Origin: Chloroflexota bacterium
Lineage (GTDB): Bacteria; Chloroflexota; Anaerolineae; UBA4142
Length of the DNA: 13,096 nt
Reading direction: 5' to 3'
Assembly: GCA_023380675.1 (NCBI GenBank)
Contig: JAMCRS010000095.1
Location: 668-13,763, forward strand
Shown here one piece after another: positions 1 to 5,804 of the stretch. The position numbers were made by a program, and so were the translations under genes. How positions within the stretch are numbered: position 1 is the first letter of the stretch; every line of letters starts with the position of its first letter. Below the pieces are notes generated by a model. It had not been told where the DNA came from, did no database searches, and saw only the letters and a program-made list of their open reading frames with translations.

Positions 1-149
1 TCGGAGGTCCCCGTCCCCTGGTCGGCGGCGGTGATCGACTGGTTGAGGGCAGTGATGGTGCCTGTCGCCGTCGACGGGTCGCCACCTTTGCCGCCGGCGT
101 TGCCGAAGGCGACGACGCCCTGGCCGCGGCGCGTGCCCACGACTCGATC
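1..149 (-). pseudogene. Fragment of PepA/HtrA-like serine protease (internal piece, cut by window edge)
   Basis: The minus strand is open from 149 down to the window start and reads RRGQGVVAFGNAGGKGG, then DPSTATGTITALNQ, then SITAADQGTGTS. This resembles the segment between the catalytic Asp and Ser of trypsin-like S1C proteases of the mycobacterial PepA type, whose family pattern is VVAxGNxGGxGGTP followed by a V-x-ALxQ-x-(I/V)xASD block. The upstream part with His and Asp is missing: an in-frame TGA lies at 150-152 and nothing protease-like follows it. The downstream part with the Ser lies beyond the window. The piece differs clearly from the complete S1C protease at 5805-6713. It is either a remnant from a rearrangement or foreign sequence joined during assembly. 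The family assignment is fairly secure from the motif; the origin is inference. Confidence 0.6.
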
Positions 150-606
150 TCAGCCGGCGAATGCGTGGCAATCCCCGTCCGAGTGTTTCCCTCGTACGGC
201 TCGAGCATCCAGGCAGTTTGCGAGCCCAGAGAACCGTCTGCGAGAGATAGAAGATAGAGGTTGGGAGCATCTCGCCATTTACCATTCGCACCCTGCCACA
301 CCCGCATTTCCGTCGCCGACCGACGTCGCGCGCGCGTTCTACCCGGACGCGACCTATTTGCTGGTTTCGCTGATGAACCCGGAGCAGGCAACATTGCGCG
401 GTTTTCGCATCGTTGAGGAACAGATCCACGAAATCACAGTAGAAATCGAGGATGAACATGAACCCACTCACACACCGCGAACGAATTCACGCGGCGCTGC
501 GCGGCGACCCGGTCGACCGCGTGCCGGTCGCCCTGTGGCGCCACTTTCCAAACGACGACCTGCGGGCCGAGGGGCTCGCAGCTCGCGCCGTCGAGTTTCA
601 AAATAA
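31..606 (+). CDS. JAMM/MPN (M67) metallopeptidase, N-terminally truncated; credible part about 226-453
   Basis: The frame contains a complete JAMM zinc motif, H-S-H at 283-291 followed by seven residues, then S at 313-315 and D at 322-324 (HxH-x7-SxxD), inside the context EIEDRGWEHLAIYHSHP and a following YPDATYLLVSL strand. These are typical of bacterial stand-alone M67/Mov34 proteins of ~130-150 residues, which cleave isopeptide or C-terminal peptide bonds on small ubiquitin-like or sulfur-carrier proteins. The N-terminal half with the essential Glu is not recognisable. Upstream of ~226 the frame runs antisense to the protease fragment, so the GTG at 31 cannot be a natural start. The family's usual end (VEIED) falls at ~453, but no stop occurs and the frame runs 150 bases into the next gene as Arg/Pro-rich shadow. 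A truncated or frameshifted gene is most likely. The M67 identity is secure; function is doubtful. Confidence 0.6.
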   Translation: MIDWLRAVMVPVAVDGSPPLPPALPKATTPWPRRVPTTRSQPANAWQSPSECFPRTARASRQFASPENRLREIEDRGWEHLAIYHSHPATPAFPSPTDVARAFYPDATYLLVSLMNPEQATLRGFRIVEEQIHEITVEIEDEHEPTHTPRTNSRGAARRPGRPRAGRPVAPLSKRRPAGRGARSSRRRVSK

Positions 607-1450
607 GTACGATTTCGATCTCGTCAAGGTGACGCAGGCGTCGGGCTATCCGGCGGAAATGTACGGTGCGACTTTCCGGGACGGTCGGAACCGCGAGGGG
701 ACGCGTGAGTACCTCTCGCGCCCCGTCAACGCGCTGGGCGATTGGGACAAGATCGTTCCGCTGGACACCAAGAACCCGGTTTTTGTGCGTGAAGCGGCGG
801 CGCTGAAGCAAGCGCGGGCGCGAATAGGGACCGACGTGGCGATCCTGCCGACGATCTTTTCGCCGCTCAATTCGGCGCACAATCTCGCCGGCGAGCGCCT
901 GGTGCAAGACTTGCGCGAGCACCCCGACGTGCTGCACCGCGCGCTGAAGGCGCTCACGGAGACGACGTCCCGGTTTGTCGCCGAGTGTCTGCGTTCGGGC
1001 GCAGACGCGGTATACTTCGCGACTCAGATGGCGACGCCCAAATACCTGACCGAGGACGAATTTCGCAAGTTCGGCGAAGCGTACGATCTGCAGGTACTTG
1101 AAGCGGCGAGAGCCGCCAAGCCAGACTTGATCCTGCTGCACATTCACGGGCTGGACATCTATTTCGATGCGTTGAGCAAGTGGCCGGTCGACGTCGTCAA
1201 TTGGCACGATCGGCGGACGGCGCCGTCGCTCAAAGAGGCGCGCGCCAAGGTCAAGATCACACTCGCCGGAGGCATGAACGAGTGGGACACGCTGGCGGCC
1301 AAGTCGGCGGCGGACGTCGCTGCTCAGGTGCGAGAGGCCGTGGGCCAAACCGGAGGACGCGGTTTTATCGCGGCAGCCGGCTGCGTGATTCCGGTGGACA
1401 CGCCCGAGGAGAACATCCGGGCGGCGGTGAACGCGGTGCGCGATAGCTAG
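458..1450 (+). CDS. Uroporphyrinogen decarboxylase (URO-D) superfamily protein, probably not HemE
   Basis: About 330 residues with the URO-D TIM-barrel pattern. The N-terminus LTHRERIHAALRGDPVDRVP is characteristic, followed by the barrel strand DLVKVTQASGYPAEMYGA and the C-terminal AGGMNEWDTL and DTPEENIRAAV. HemE's substrate-binding RQAGR motif is absent (VALWRHF stands there). HemE is therefore unlikely, and the corrinoid/CoM methyltransferase-like or uncharacterised branch fits better. Counting from the ATG at 452, H230-I-H232 and C311 could form a metal site comparable to the H-x-C...C zinc site of MtaA. This is inferred from spacing only. ATGs lie at 452 and 458; GAGG at 448-451 is six bases before the second, so 458 is preferred. 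The gene follows the broken M67 gene and ends before two hairpins. The substrate is unknown. Confidence 0.85.
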   Translation: MNPLTHRERIHAALRGDPVDRVPVALWRHFPNDDLRAEGLAARAVEFQNKYDFDLVKVTQASGYPAEMYGATFRDGRNREGTREYLSRPVNALGDWDKIVPLDTKNPVFVREAAALKQARARIGTDVAILPTIFSPLNSAHNLAGERLVQDLREHPDVLHRALKALTETTSRFVAECLRSGADAVYFATQMATPKYLTEDEFRKFGEAYDLQVLEAARAAKPDLILLHIHGLDIYFDALSKWPVDVVNWHDRRTAPSLKEARAKVKITLAGGMNEWDTLAAKSAADVAAQVREAVGQTGGRGFIAAAGCVIPVDTPEENIRAAVNAVRDS

Positions 1451-1462
1451 CGCCGAGAATCT

Positions 1463-1493
1463 CCGGAACGTTCGGGGTTGCCGAAGGTTCCGG
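1463..1493 (+). other. Interrupted inverted repeat in the 3' region of the URO-D gene
   Basis: CCGGAAC-G-TTCGG at 1463-1475 pairs with CCGAA-G-GTTCCGG at 1481-1493. The result is a 12-bp stem with one opposed G:G and a GGTTG loop. There is no T run after it, so it is not an intrinsic terminator by itself. It may protect the 3' end of the message or act together with the hairpin at 1535-1564. Confidence 0.45.
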
Positions 1494-1534
1494 TGGAATA
1501 CCGGCTCGTCCGGTGTTATTGAACCCCTAACGCG

Positions 1535-1564
1535 AGACAGCGCGGAATTCATTCCGCGCTGTCT
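1535..1564 (+). terminator. Hairpin terminator between the convergent URO-D and glyoxalase-like genes
   Basis: AGACAGCGCGGAAT (1535-1548) is a perfect inverted repeat of ATTCCGCGCTGTCT (1551-1564), separated by only TC. In RNA the stem would open a few AU pairs for the loop. The sequence after it, TTATGTCTTG, is moderately T-rich, which suits plus-strand termination of the URO-D gene. It lies 18 bases from the end of the convergent glyoxalase-like gene and may stop both transcripts. Confidence 0.65.
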
Positions 1565-1581
1565 TTATGTCTTGCCAAGCC

Positions 1582-2433
1582 TCATTCCTGCAGTAATCGA
1601 ATGCGCGCGCCGCAGGCCGCGTCCGGGGAGATCATAAAACCGTAGGTTTCGTCCTCGACCGGAACCGAGCGTTGCTTCATCGTGCGGCGCGCTGGATTCA
1701 CGTCCGGCATGAGAAGCGTGAGTGCGTATAGGCCTTCGCCGCGGCGCGTCAGCTGCTCGAACATCGTGTGCCCGCCGCGCGTGGGACTGGCGAGCACCAC
1801 CGCGCCCCACGGCATCGCGAAACGGTAGCCCTCTACGTCGTCGGCCGCGTTGTGCACCCGACGCGGCTCGACGCCGAGGAGCGCCCGGAACGGCCCGCGC
1901 AATAGATCGGCGTTCTTGACTGCGACGACGACCTCTTTGACGCGGGCGCGGCTCCCCAGGCCGGCCTGCGCCGGCTGAACGCGCACGGGGCGCGGCGTCA
2001 CATCCTGGATCAAGAACGGCAGCGCCCCACTCGGGGTATCTTCGAGGATCGCGGTCTGCCACTCGACGCGCTGCCCGTCCGGCCGCGTGCGCGACCCGGT
2101 CGTAGGCGAGCCGATTCGCACGGATTGCTTGGCCAGTTCAGCGACGTCCGACGCAAGCTCGTTCGATCCAAACACGTAACCGGCAAAACCTTCGCCCACA
2201 CGCAGCATTCTCGCCGCGTCCCTCCAGAACGAGGTCGCGGCAAGCGCCGCATCCTTGAACGCGACGAGTTCCAGGTAAGAGCCGTCGGCGAGCGAGATGA
2301 TCGCGTTGTGACTTCCAAACGCCGGATGTTCCCCGCCCGGATTGACCTCAAAACCTAGACGGCGGAAGGAATCCATCGCGGCGTCGAGATCGTTGACGAC
2401 AATAACGAAATGGTCGAATCCCAGAATCGACAC
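1582..2433 (-). CDS. Glyoxalase-like (VOC superfamily) protein
   Basis: 283 residues from the chosen start. The N-terminal module SILGFDHFVIVVNDLDAAM, then FRRLGFEVNPGGEHPAFGSHNA and SYLELVAF, is a typical glyoxalase-like domain of the vicinal oxygen chelate fold. A second, weaker module begins near KEVVVAVKNADLLRGPFRAL and ends at SPDAACGARIRLLQE, so the protein is probably a two-module VOC barrel. These proteins act as lyases, dioxygenases or binding proteins, and the substrate cannot be read from the sequence. The frame extends upstream to 2601, but that extension runs through a promoter at 2554-2582. The GTG at 2431-2433 has AAAGGA at 2440-2445 with a 6-base spacer and puts the start exactly at the conserved fold. 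It is a single-gene unit, convergent with the URO-D gene. Confidence 0.85.
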   Translation of the reverse strand: MSILGFDHFVIVVNDLDAAMDSFRRLGFEVNPGGEHPAFGSHNAIISLADGSYLELVAFKDAALAATSFWRDAARMLRVGEGFAGYVFGSNELASDVAELAKQSVRIGSPTTGSRTRPDGQRVEWQTAILEDTPSGALPFLIQDVTPRPVRVQPAQAGLGSRARVKEVVVAVKNADLLRGPFRALLGVEPRRVHNAADDVEGYRFAMPWGAVVLASPTRGGHTMFEQLTRRGEGLYALTLLMPDVNPARRTMKQRSVPVEDETYGFMISPDAACGARIRLLQE

Positions 2434-2547
2434 AACGCGTCCTTTCACTGAAAGACCCGGTTGTGCTGTCAGTGCTCCCGCGGCTCCGGCCGCCCACGCG
2501 GAGGGACGGCTTTCCGCTCTTGGCGCACCTCGCCGGCGTCGTTCTAC
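2434..2547 (-). promoter_or_regulatory. Long structured 5' leader of the glyoxalase-like gene
   Basis: About 110 bases separate the predicted transcription start (~2547) from the GTG at 2433. The leader contains GC-rich self-complementary stretches (GCGGC and GCCGC around a CGGA loop). A short inverted repeat, CTTTCA/TGAAAG at 2442-2454, includes half of the AAAGGA ribosome site, so the site may be partly hidden in a hairpin. No known riboswitch class was recognised. Confidence 0.35.
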
Positions 2548-2553
2548 ATTCAG

Positions 2554-2582
2554 ATTATACCACGGTCGTCTAGCGCTCTCAA
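2554..2582 (-). promoter_or_regulatory. Sigma70-type extended -10 promoter of the glyoxalase-like gene
   Basis: On the minus strand, TTGAGA (2577-2582), 17 bases, then TATAAT (2554-2559) preceded by TGG, an extended -10. This is close to consensus. It lies just downstream of the terminator that closes the MoxR-DUF58-VWA operon, so the glyoxalase-like gene has its own transcript. Confidence 0.8.
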
Positions 2583-2599
2583 TCAGAGGTACAAACAAC

Positions 2600-2621
2600 A
2601 AGCCTGCCGAATGGCAGGCTT
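2600..2621 (-). terminator. Rho-independent terminator of the MoxR-DUF58-VWA operon
   Basis: AAGCCTGCC (2600-2608) and GGCAGGCTT (2613-2621) form a perfect 9-bp stem with a 4-base loop. Read on the minus strand it is followed by GTTGTTTGT, a U-rich tail. It lies 26 bases after the VWA stop codon. Confidence 0.8.
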
Positions 2622-2646
2622 GAATCGCAGGTCAGCGGAACGCGCG

Positions 2647-3666
2647 TTAGGGCAGTCGGTTGAACCACATGAGGGATAGCATGCCGGCGATCAGCGAAAT
2701 GATCCCGGCGACGGCGGTGAACAGCGCAGTGATCTCTTGCTCCTGCGGCTTGAGAATCAGTCGGGTGGAGAGATTCTCGTAGATCGACAGCAGGTCCTGC
2801 TCGTTCGTCGCGTTGAAGTATTGCGCGTCGGTTGCCTGCGCGATCTCCTTGAGCGTGGGCTCGTCCAAGCGCGTGCGAATGGAACGCCCTTCGATGTGCA
2901 GCACGACGCCGGCAGCGCTACCGATTCCGACCGTATAGACCCGGATTCCCTGGTCCGCAATCTGGCTGATCACCTGGAGCGGTGGCGGAAATAGGTTGTT
3001 CTCGCCGTCGGTCAGCAGGACGACAATCGCCGGCTGAAACTGCCCTTTGGGCATCGGGGTCGGCGTGGGGGTCGGAGCCGGCGTCACGCCGAATTGACGG
3101 CGGTTTGTGAACGCGGCTTCTTGGTTACCGGCGGCATTGATCGCGTCGATCGAGGCGAGCAAGCCGCGGCCGATCGCCGTCCCGCGCTGCGGCTGCAGGC
3201 GATTGACCGCGGCCAGCAGAGCCGCCTTGTCGTTGGTCGGCGCCTGCACGATCGACGCATTGTCGCTGAAGGACACGACGCCGATCTGCACGCCGCTCGG
3301 CTGCTTGTCGATGAACGCGCGCGCGGCGGTCTTGGCGGCCTCCATGCGGCTCGGCTTTAGATCGTCTGCCTGCATGCTGCCGGAAGTGTCGATGGTGAGG
3401 ATGACAGTGCCTTCCTGAGCCGGCAGCGTAATCAGCGCAGTCGGCCGCGCCAGCGCGATGATCATCACGGCGAGCGCGAGTAGGAACAGCGCCGGCGGGA
3501 TGTGTCGGCGAACGCCGGGACCGCGGCCGAGGGCCTGCTTCACCAGTGAAAGACTGGCGTAGCGAAGCGCATATTTCTGTCGGCGCCGCTGCGCCAAGAT
3601 ATAGACGGCGATCAGCACCGGTATCAGCAGCAACAGCCACAACATATCGGGCCATTGGAACGTCAT
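2647..3666 (-). CDS. VWA-domain membrane protein, BatA-like
   Basis: 339 residues. An N-terminal membrane helix (about 8-25), a second at 57-73, a von Willebrand A domain (~87-300) and a C-terminal membrane helix (~312-335) form the BatA layout. The metal-ion site D93-T-S95-G-S97 is intact and a second loop TDGEN is present. The domain should therefore face outwards between two membrane anchors. A Pro/Thr stretch (TPAPTPTPTPMPKG) sits inside the domain just before the TDGEN strand. In this family such proteins work with MoxR ATPases and DUF58 proteins, probably in envelope stress tolerance or protein-complex assembly; the exact role is not established. The start ATG at 3664-3666 has GAGGAA with a 6-base spacer. 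It is the last gene of the operon, followed by a clear terminator. Confidence 0.9.
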   Translation of the reverse strand: MTFQWPDMLWLLLLIPVLIAVYILAQRRRQKYALRYASLSLVKQALGRGPGVRRHIPPALFLLALAVMIIALARPTALITLPAQEGTVILTIDTSGSMQADDLKPSRMEAAKTAARAFIDKQPSGVQIGVVSFSDNASIVQAPTNDKAALLAAVNRLQPQRGTAIGRGLLASIDAINAAGNQEAAFTNRRQFGVTPAPTPTPTPMPKGQFQPAIVVLLTDGENNLFPPPLQVISQIADQGIRVYTVGIGSAAGVVLHIEGRSIRTRLDEPTLKEIAQATDAQYFNATNEQDLLSIYENLSTRLILKPQEQEITALFTAVAGIISLIAGMLSLMWFNRLP

Positions 3667-3696
3667 ATGTACTTCCTCGATTGCGTGGCCGAGGCC

Positions 3697-3766
3697 GGTC
3701 CATCAACTGCCGCACCGGCCAGGTTCACGCTGGTCCATCAACTGCCGCACCGGCCAGGTTCACGCT
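3697..3766. repeat. Perfect 35-bp tandem duplication
   Basis: Bases 3697-3731 are repeated exactly at 3732-3766, each unit beginning GGTCCATCAACTGCC and ending GGTTCACGCT. The unit length is not a multiple of three, so the duplication shifts any frame crossing it. It lies in the 170-base gap between the DUF58 stop and the VWA start. Perfect identity points to a recent event or an assembly error. Confidence 0.95.
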
Positions 3767-3874
3767 GAGCACCCCGGCTGCAATTGCCAAGCCCGCAGCC
3801 AGGGCTGTTGCTTTGCGAATCGGAACGGGAGATGGATCAGGCGACCAGTTTTCGCTGACGGCGCATCGTCGCAA
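3725..3874 (-). pseudogene. Possible small signal-anchor ORF between DUF58 and VWA, truncated by the 35-bp duplication
   Basis: A minus-strand frame after the DUF58 stop reads VPIRKATALAAGLAIAAG, then VLSVNLAGAAVDGPA, then stop (3725-3727). A basic start followed by a hydrophobic stretch resembles a signal peptide or single membrane helix. If one copy of the tandem repeat is removed, the frame continues as SATQSRKYI and ends in a TGA that overlaps the VWA start as ATGA, the usual signature of translational coupling. This suggests that the uninterrupted frame was once a real coupled gene. The start is unclear: only a TTG at 3872-3874, inside DUF58 and without a good ribosome site, is available. 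It may never have been translated, or may be the remnant of a longer gene. Confidence 0.3.
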
Positions 3875-4730
3875 AGCGGACGATCGATTTGACCAGATCG
3901 TCCTCGGTCGAGAGCGGCATCGTCTCGATCCCGGCGCGTTTGAACGTCGTCGTCAGGCTGTACTCGCGATCCGCCGCGGCTTTGCGAAAGCGCTCGCGGA
4001 ACTTGTTGTCGTGCGTATCGATGTAGAGCTGTTCGCCGGTCTCAGAGTCCTCGACGACGACGCCTCCGATGTCCGGGAGCTCCTTTTCCAGCCGATCGAC
4101 CAGCCGCACGCACAAGACCTCGTGATGCTGGTTGAGCAAGCCGAGCGGCTTGTCCCAGCCGGGTACGCTGATAAAGTCCGATACGATGAAGACGAGCGAT
4201 CGGCGCTTGATGGCGCGGTAGGCCGCTTCCAGCAGTTTGGTGAGATCGGTCACCGGCGAGCGCGGCAGCGGCGGGCGTCTGAGCAAGTCGTTGACGATCC
4301 GCAGCACCTGCGGCCTCCCGCCGGCCGCGGGGATGACGAGCTGTACCTGGCTGTCGTAGAGGATCGCGCCGACCCGGTTGCCGTGCCGGGTCAACAGCCG
4401 CGCCATCGTCGCGACGAAATCGATCAACATGTTCCGTTTGAGCGTCTGTACGGTGCCAAAGTCGACCGACGGACTGAGGTCGAGCAGAAACCACGCGTTG
4501 ATCTCGCGGTCCTCGTAATACTGACGCACGTACGGAGCGTTCATCCGGGCCGTGACATTCCAATCGATGCGGCGAATGTCGTCGCCGAACTGGTACTCGC
4601 GTAGGTCCGCGAGGTCAAGCCCCTGGCCGTAGAAAAGGCTGCGGTAATCGCCCTGGAGTATGCCGTCGAGCCGGCGGATGACCTTCCAGTCCAGGCGCTG
4701 GAGGATCCGTTCAGGCGTCGACGGTTGCAT
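3837..4730 (-). CDS. DUF58 family protein
   Basis: 297 residues. The family signature is complete: D39-LADLREYQFGDDIRRIDWN-V59, followed by TARMNAPYVRQYYEDRE. A VWA-like metal site D84-L-S86-P-S88 follows, so the C-terminal part likely adopts a degenerate VWA fold. No membrane helix is evident, unlike longer DUF58 proteins, so it is probably cytoplasmic. In the family it is encoded beside MoxR ATPases and VWA proteins and is thought to be part of the same complex. The start ATG (4728-4730) lies 20 bases inside the end of the MoxR gene and has no clear ribosome site, so translation is probably coupled to MoxR. The function at the molecular level is unknown. Confidence 0.9.
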   Translation of the reverse strand: MQPSTPERILQRLDWKVIRRLDGILQGDYRSLFYGQGLDLADLREYQFGDDIRRIDWNVTARMNAPYVRQYYEDREINAWFLLDLSPSVDFGTVQTLKRNMLIDFVATMARLLTRHGNRVGAILYDSQVQLVIPAAGGRPQVLRIVNDLLRRPPLPRSPVTDLTKLLEAAYRAIKRRSLVFIVSDFISVPGWDKPLGLLNQHHEVLCVRLVDRLEKELPDIGGVVVEDSETGEQLYIDTHDNKFRERFRKAAADREYSLTTTFKRAGIETMPLSTEDDLVKSIVRFATMRRQRKLVA

Positions 4731-5724
4731 GGGTCTTGAGCGGCTGAGCCGGGATCGGCACGCGATCCAATACGCGACGAATGATATCGTCGCTGCCGAC
4801 GTTGTCCGACATCGCTTCGTAAGACAGGACGAGTCGATGCCGCATCACGTCGAGCGCCATATCGATGATGTCTTCCAACAGCACATAGTCTCGTCCGCGC
4901 ACGAAAGCCAAAGCGCGGCCGGTAATCACGAGGTTGATCGATGCGCGTGGACTTGCGCCGTAGAGAATGTACTGGGAAATGTCTTTGATACCGAACTTGT
5001 CCGGCTCGCGCGACGCGGCCGCCAGACGGACCGAGTATTCGATCAACGCGGGATCGACGTAAACCCCTTCCACCTCCCGCTGCAGACCGACGAGCTGGCT
5101 GGTGGTCAGAACGTGCTTGACCGGCAGCGTGGAGGAAGCGTTTCGCTCCACGATCACGAACTCGTCGCGTTCGTTGGGATAATCCACCAGCACCTTCATC
5201 ATAAAGCGGTCGACCTGCGCCTCGGGCAACGGATAAGTCCCCTCTGTCTCGATCGGGTTCTGCGTCGCCATGACGAGGAACGGTTCTGCCACGATGTGTG
5301 TTTCGCCGCCGATGGTGACCTGCCGCTCCTGCATGACCTCCAGCAGCGCGCTCTGGACCTTGGCGGGGGCGCGATTGATTTCGTCCGCCAACAGGAGGTT
5401 GGTGAAGACGGGGCCGAGCGAGGTGCTGAAATCGCCGGTTTTTTGATTGTAGATTCGCGTGCCGACCAGGTCCGCGGGCACCAGGTCGGGCGTGAACTGA
5501 ATGCGCTTGAATTCGCCGTTGATCGCATCCGCCAGCGTCTTGATCGCCAGCGTCTTGGCGAGCCCTGGCACGCCCTCGACTAACAGGTGACCGCGCGCCA
5601 AGAGTGCGACCAGCAGCCGTTCCAGCAGGTGGTCTTGTCCTACGATGACCTTCTTGACCTCGTAGAGCACCTGCTCCATAACCGTAGGTGTATCGCTCAA
5701 TTTCGGCATGTCGTTGTCTGACAT
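4711..5724 (-). CDS. MoxR-family AAA+ ATPase
   Basis: 337 residues from the chosen start. It has the MoxR form of Walker A, G51-VPGLAKT-58 with K57; Walker B LLLADE with D114-E115 followed by INRAPAKVQ; sensor 1 MATQNPIE; and the GASPRAS motif of the lid domain. MoxR ATPases are chaperone-like AAA+ proteins that act with VWA-domain partners to assemble or activate protein complexes; the DUF58 and VWA genes immediately downstream are the expected partners. The frame is open to 5808, but the ATG at 5722-5724 has GGAGG at 5729-5733 with a short 4-base spacer and matches the normal family length. The gap to the upstream protease gene is 80 bases. No convincing separate promoter was seen in it, so co-transcription with the protease is possible. 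Confidence 0.93.
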   Translation of the reverse strand: MSDNDMPKLSDTPTVMEQVLYEVKKVIVGQDHLLERLLVALLARGHLLVEGVPGLAKTLAIKTLADAINGEFKRIQFTPDLVPADLVGTRIYNQKTGDFSTSLGPVFTNLLLADEINRAPAKVQSALLEVMQERQVTIGGETHIVAEPFLVMATQNPIETEGTYPLPEAQVDRFMMKVLVDYPNERDEFVIVERNASSTLPVKHVLTTSQLVGLQREVEGVYVDPALIEYSVRLAAASREPDKFGIKDISQYILYGASPRASINLVITGRALAFVRGRDYVLLEDIIDMALDVMRHRLVLSYEAMSDNVGSDDIIRRVLDRVPIPAQPLKTHATVDA

Positions 5725-5804
5725 GATGCCTCCGATGTGGAATCGTAAATGTGAATTGGGAACACGGACGATCGGTCTGCCGAGACACGACCGGGACACA
5801 AGGA

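Noticed and set aside
434..1552. Long minus-strand open frame (372 codons) over the URO-D gene
   Set aside because: It is antisense to a frame with clear URO-D family motifs, has an Arg/Val-rich composition typical of shadows in high-GC DNA, and shows no recognisable domain.
2434..2601. N-terminal extension of the glyoxalase-like protein
   Set aside because: The extension would be translated through the promoter at 2554-2582, is Ala/Arg-rich and precedes the natural start of the fold. The GTG at 2433 has a good ribosome site.
3061..3090. Short GT-rich repeat (GGCGTGGGGGTCGG) resembling a regulatory repeat
   Set aside because: It is simply the reverse complement of the Thr-Pro codons in the VWA protein linker.
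3546..4604. Plus-strand open frame of 352 codons opposite the DUF58 gene
   Set aside because: It is antisense to the DUF58 signature and spans the tandem duplication. It has no family motif or ribosome site.
4541..5788. Minus-strand open frame of 415 codons, longer than the MoxR frame it overlaps
   Set aside because: It is Arg/Gly-rich with no motif, while the overlapping frame carries complete MoxR Walker A, Walker B and sensor motifs and a good ribosome site.
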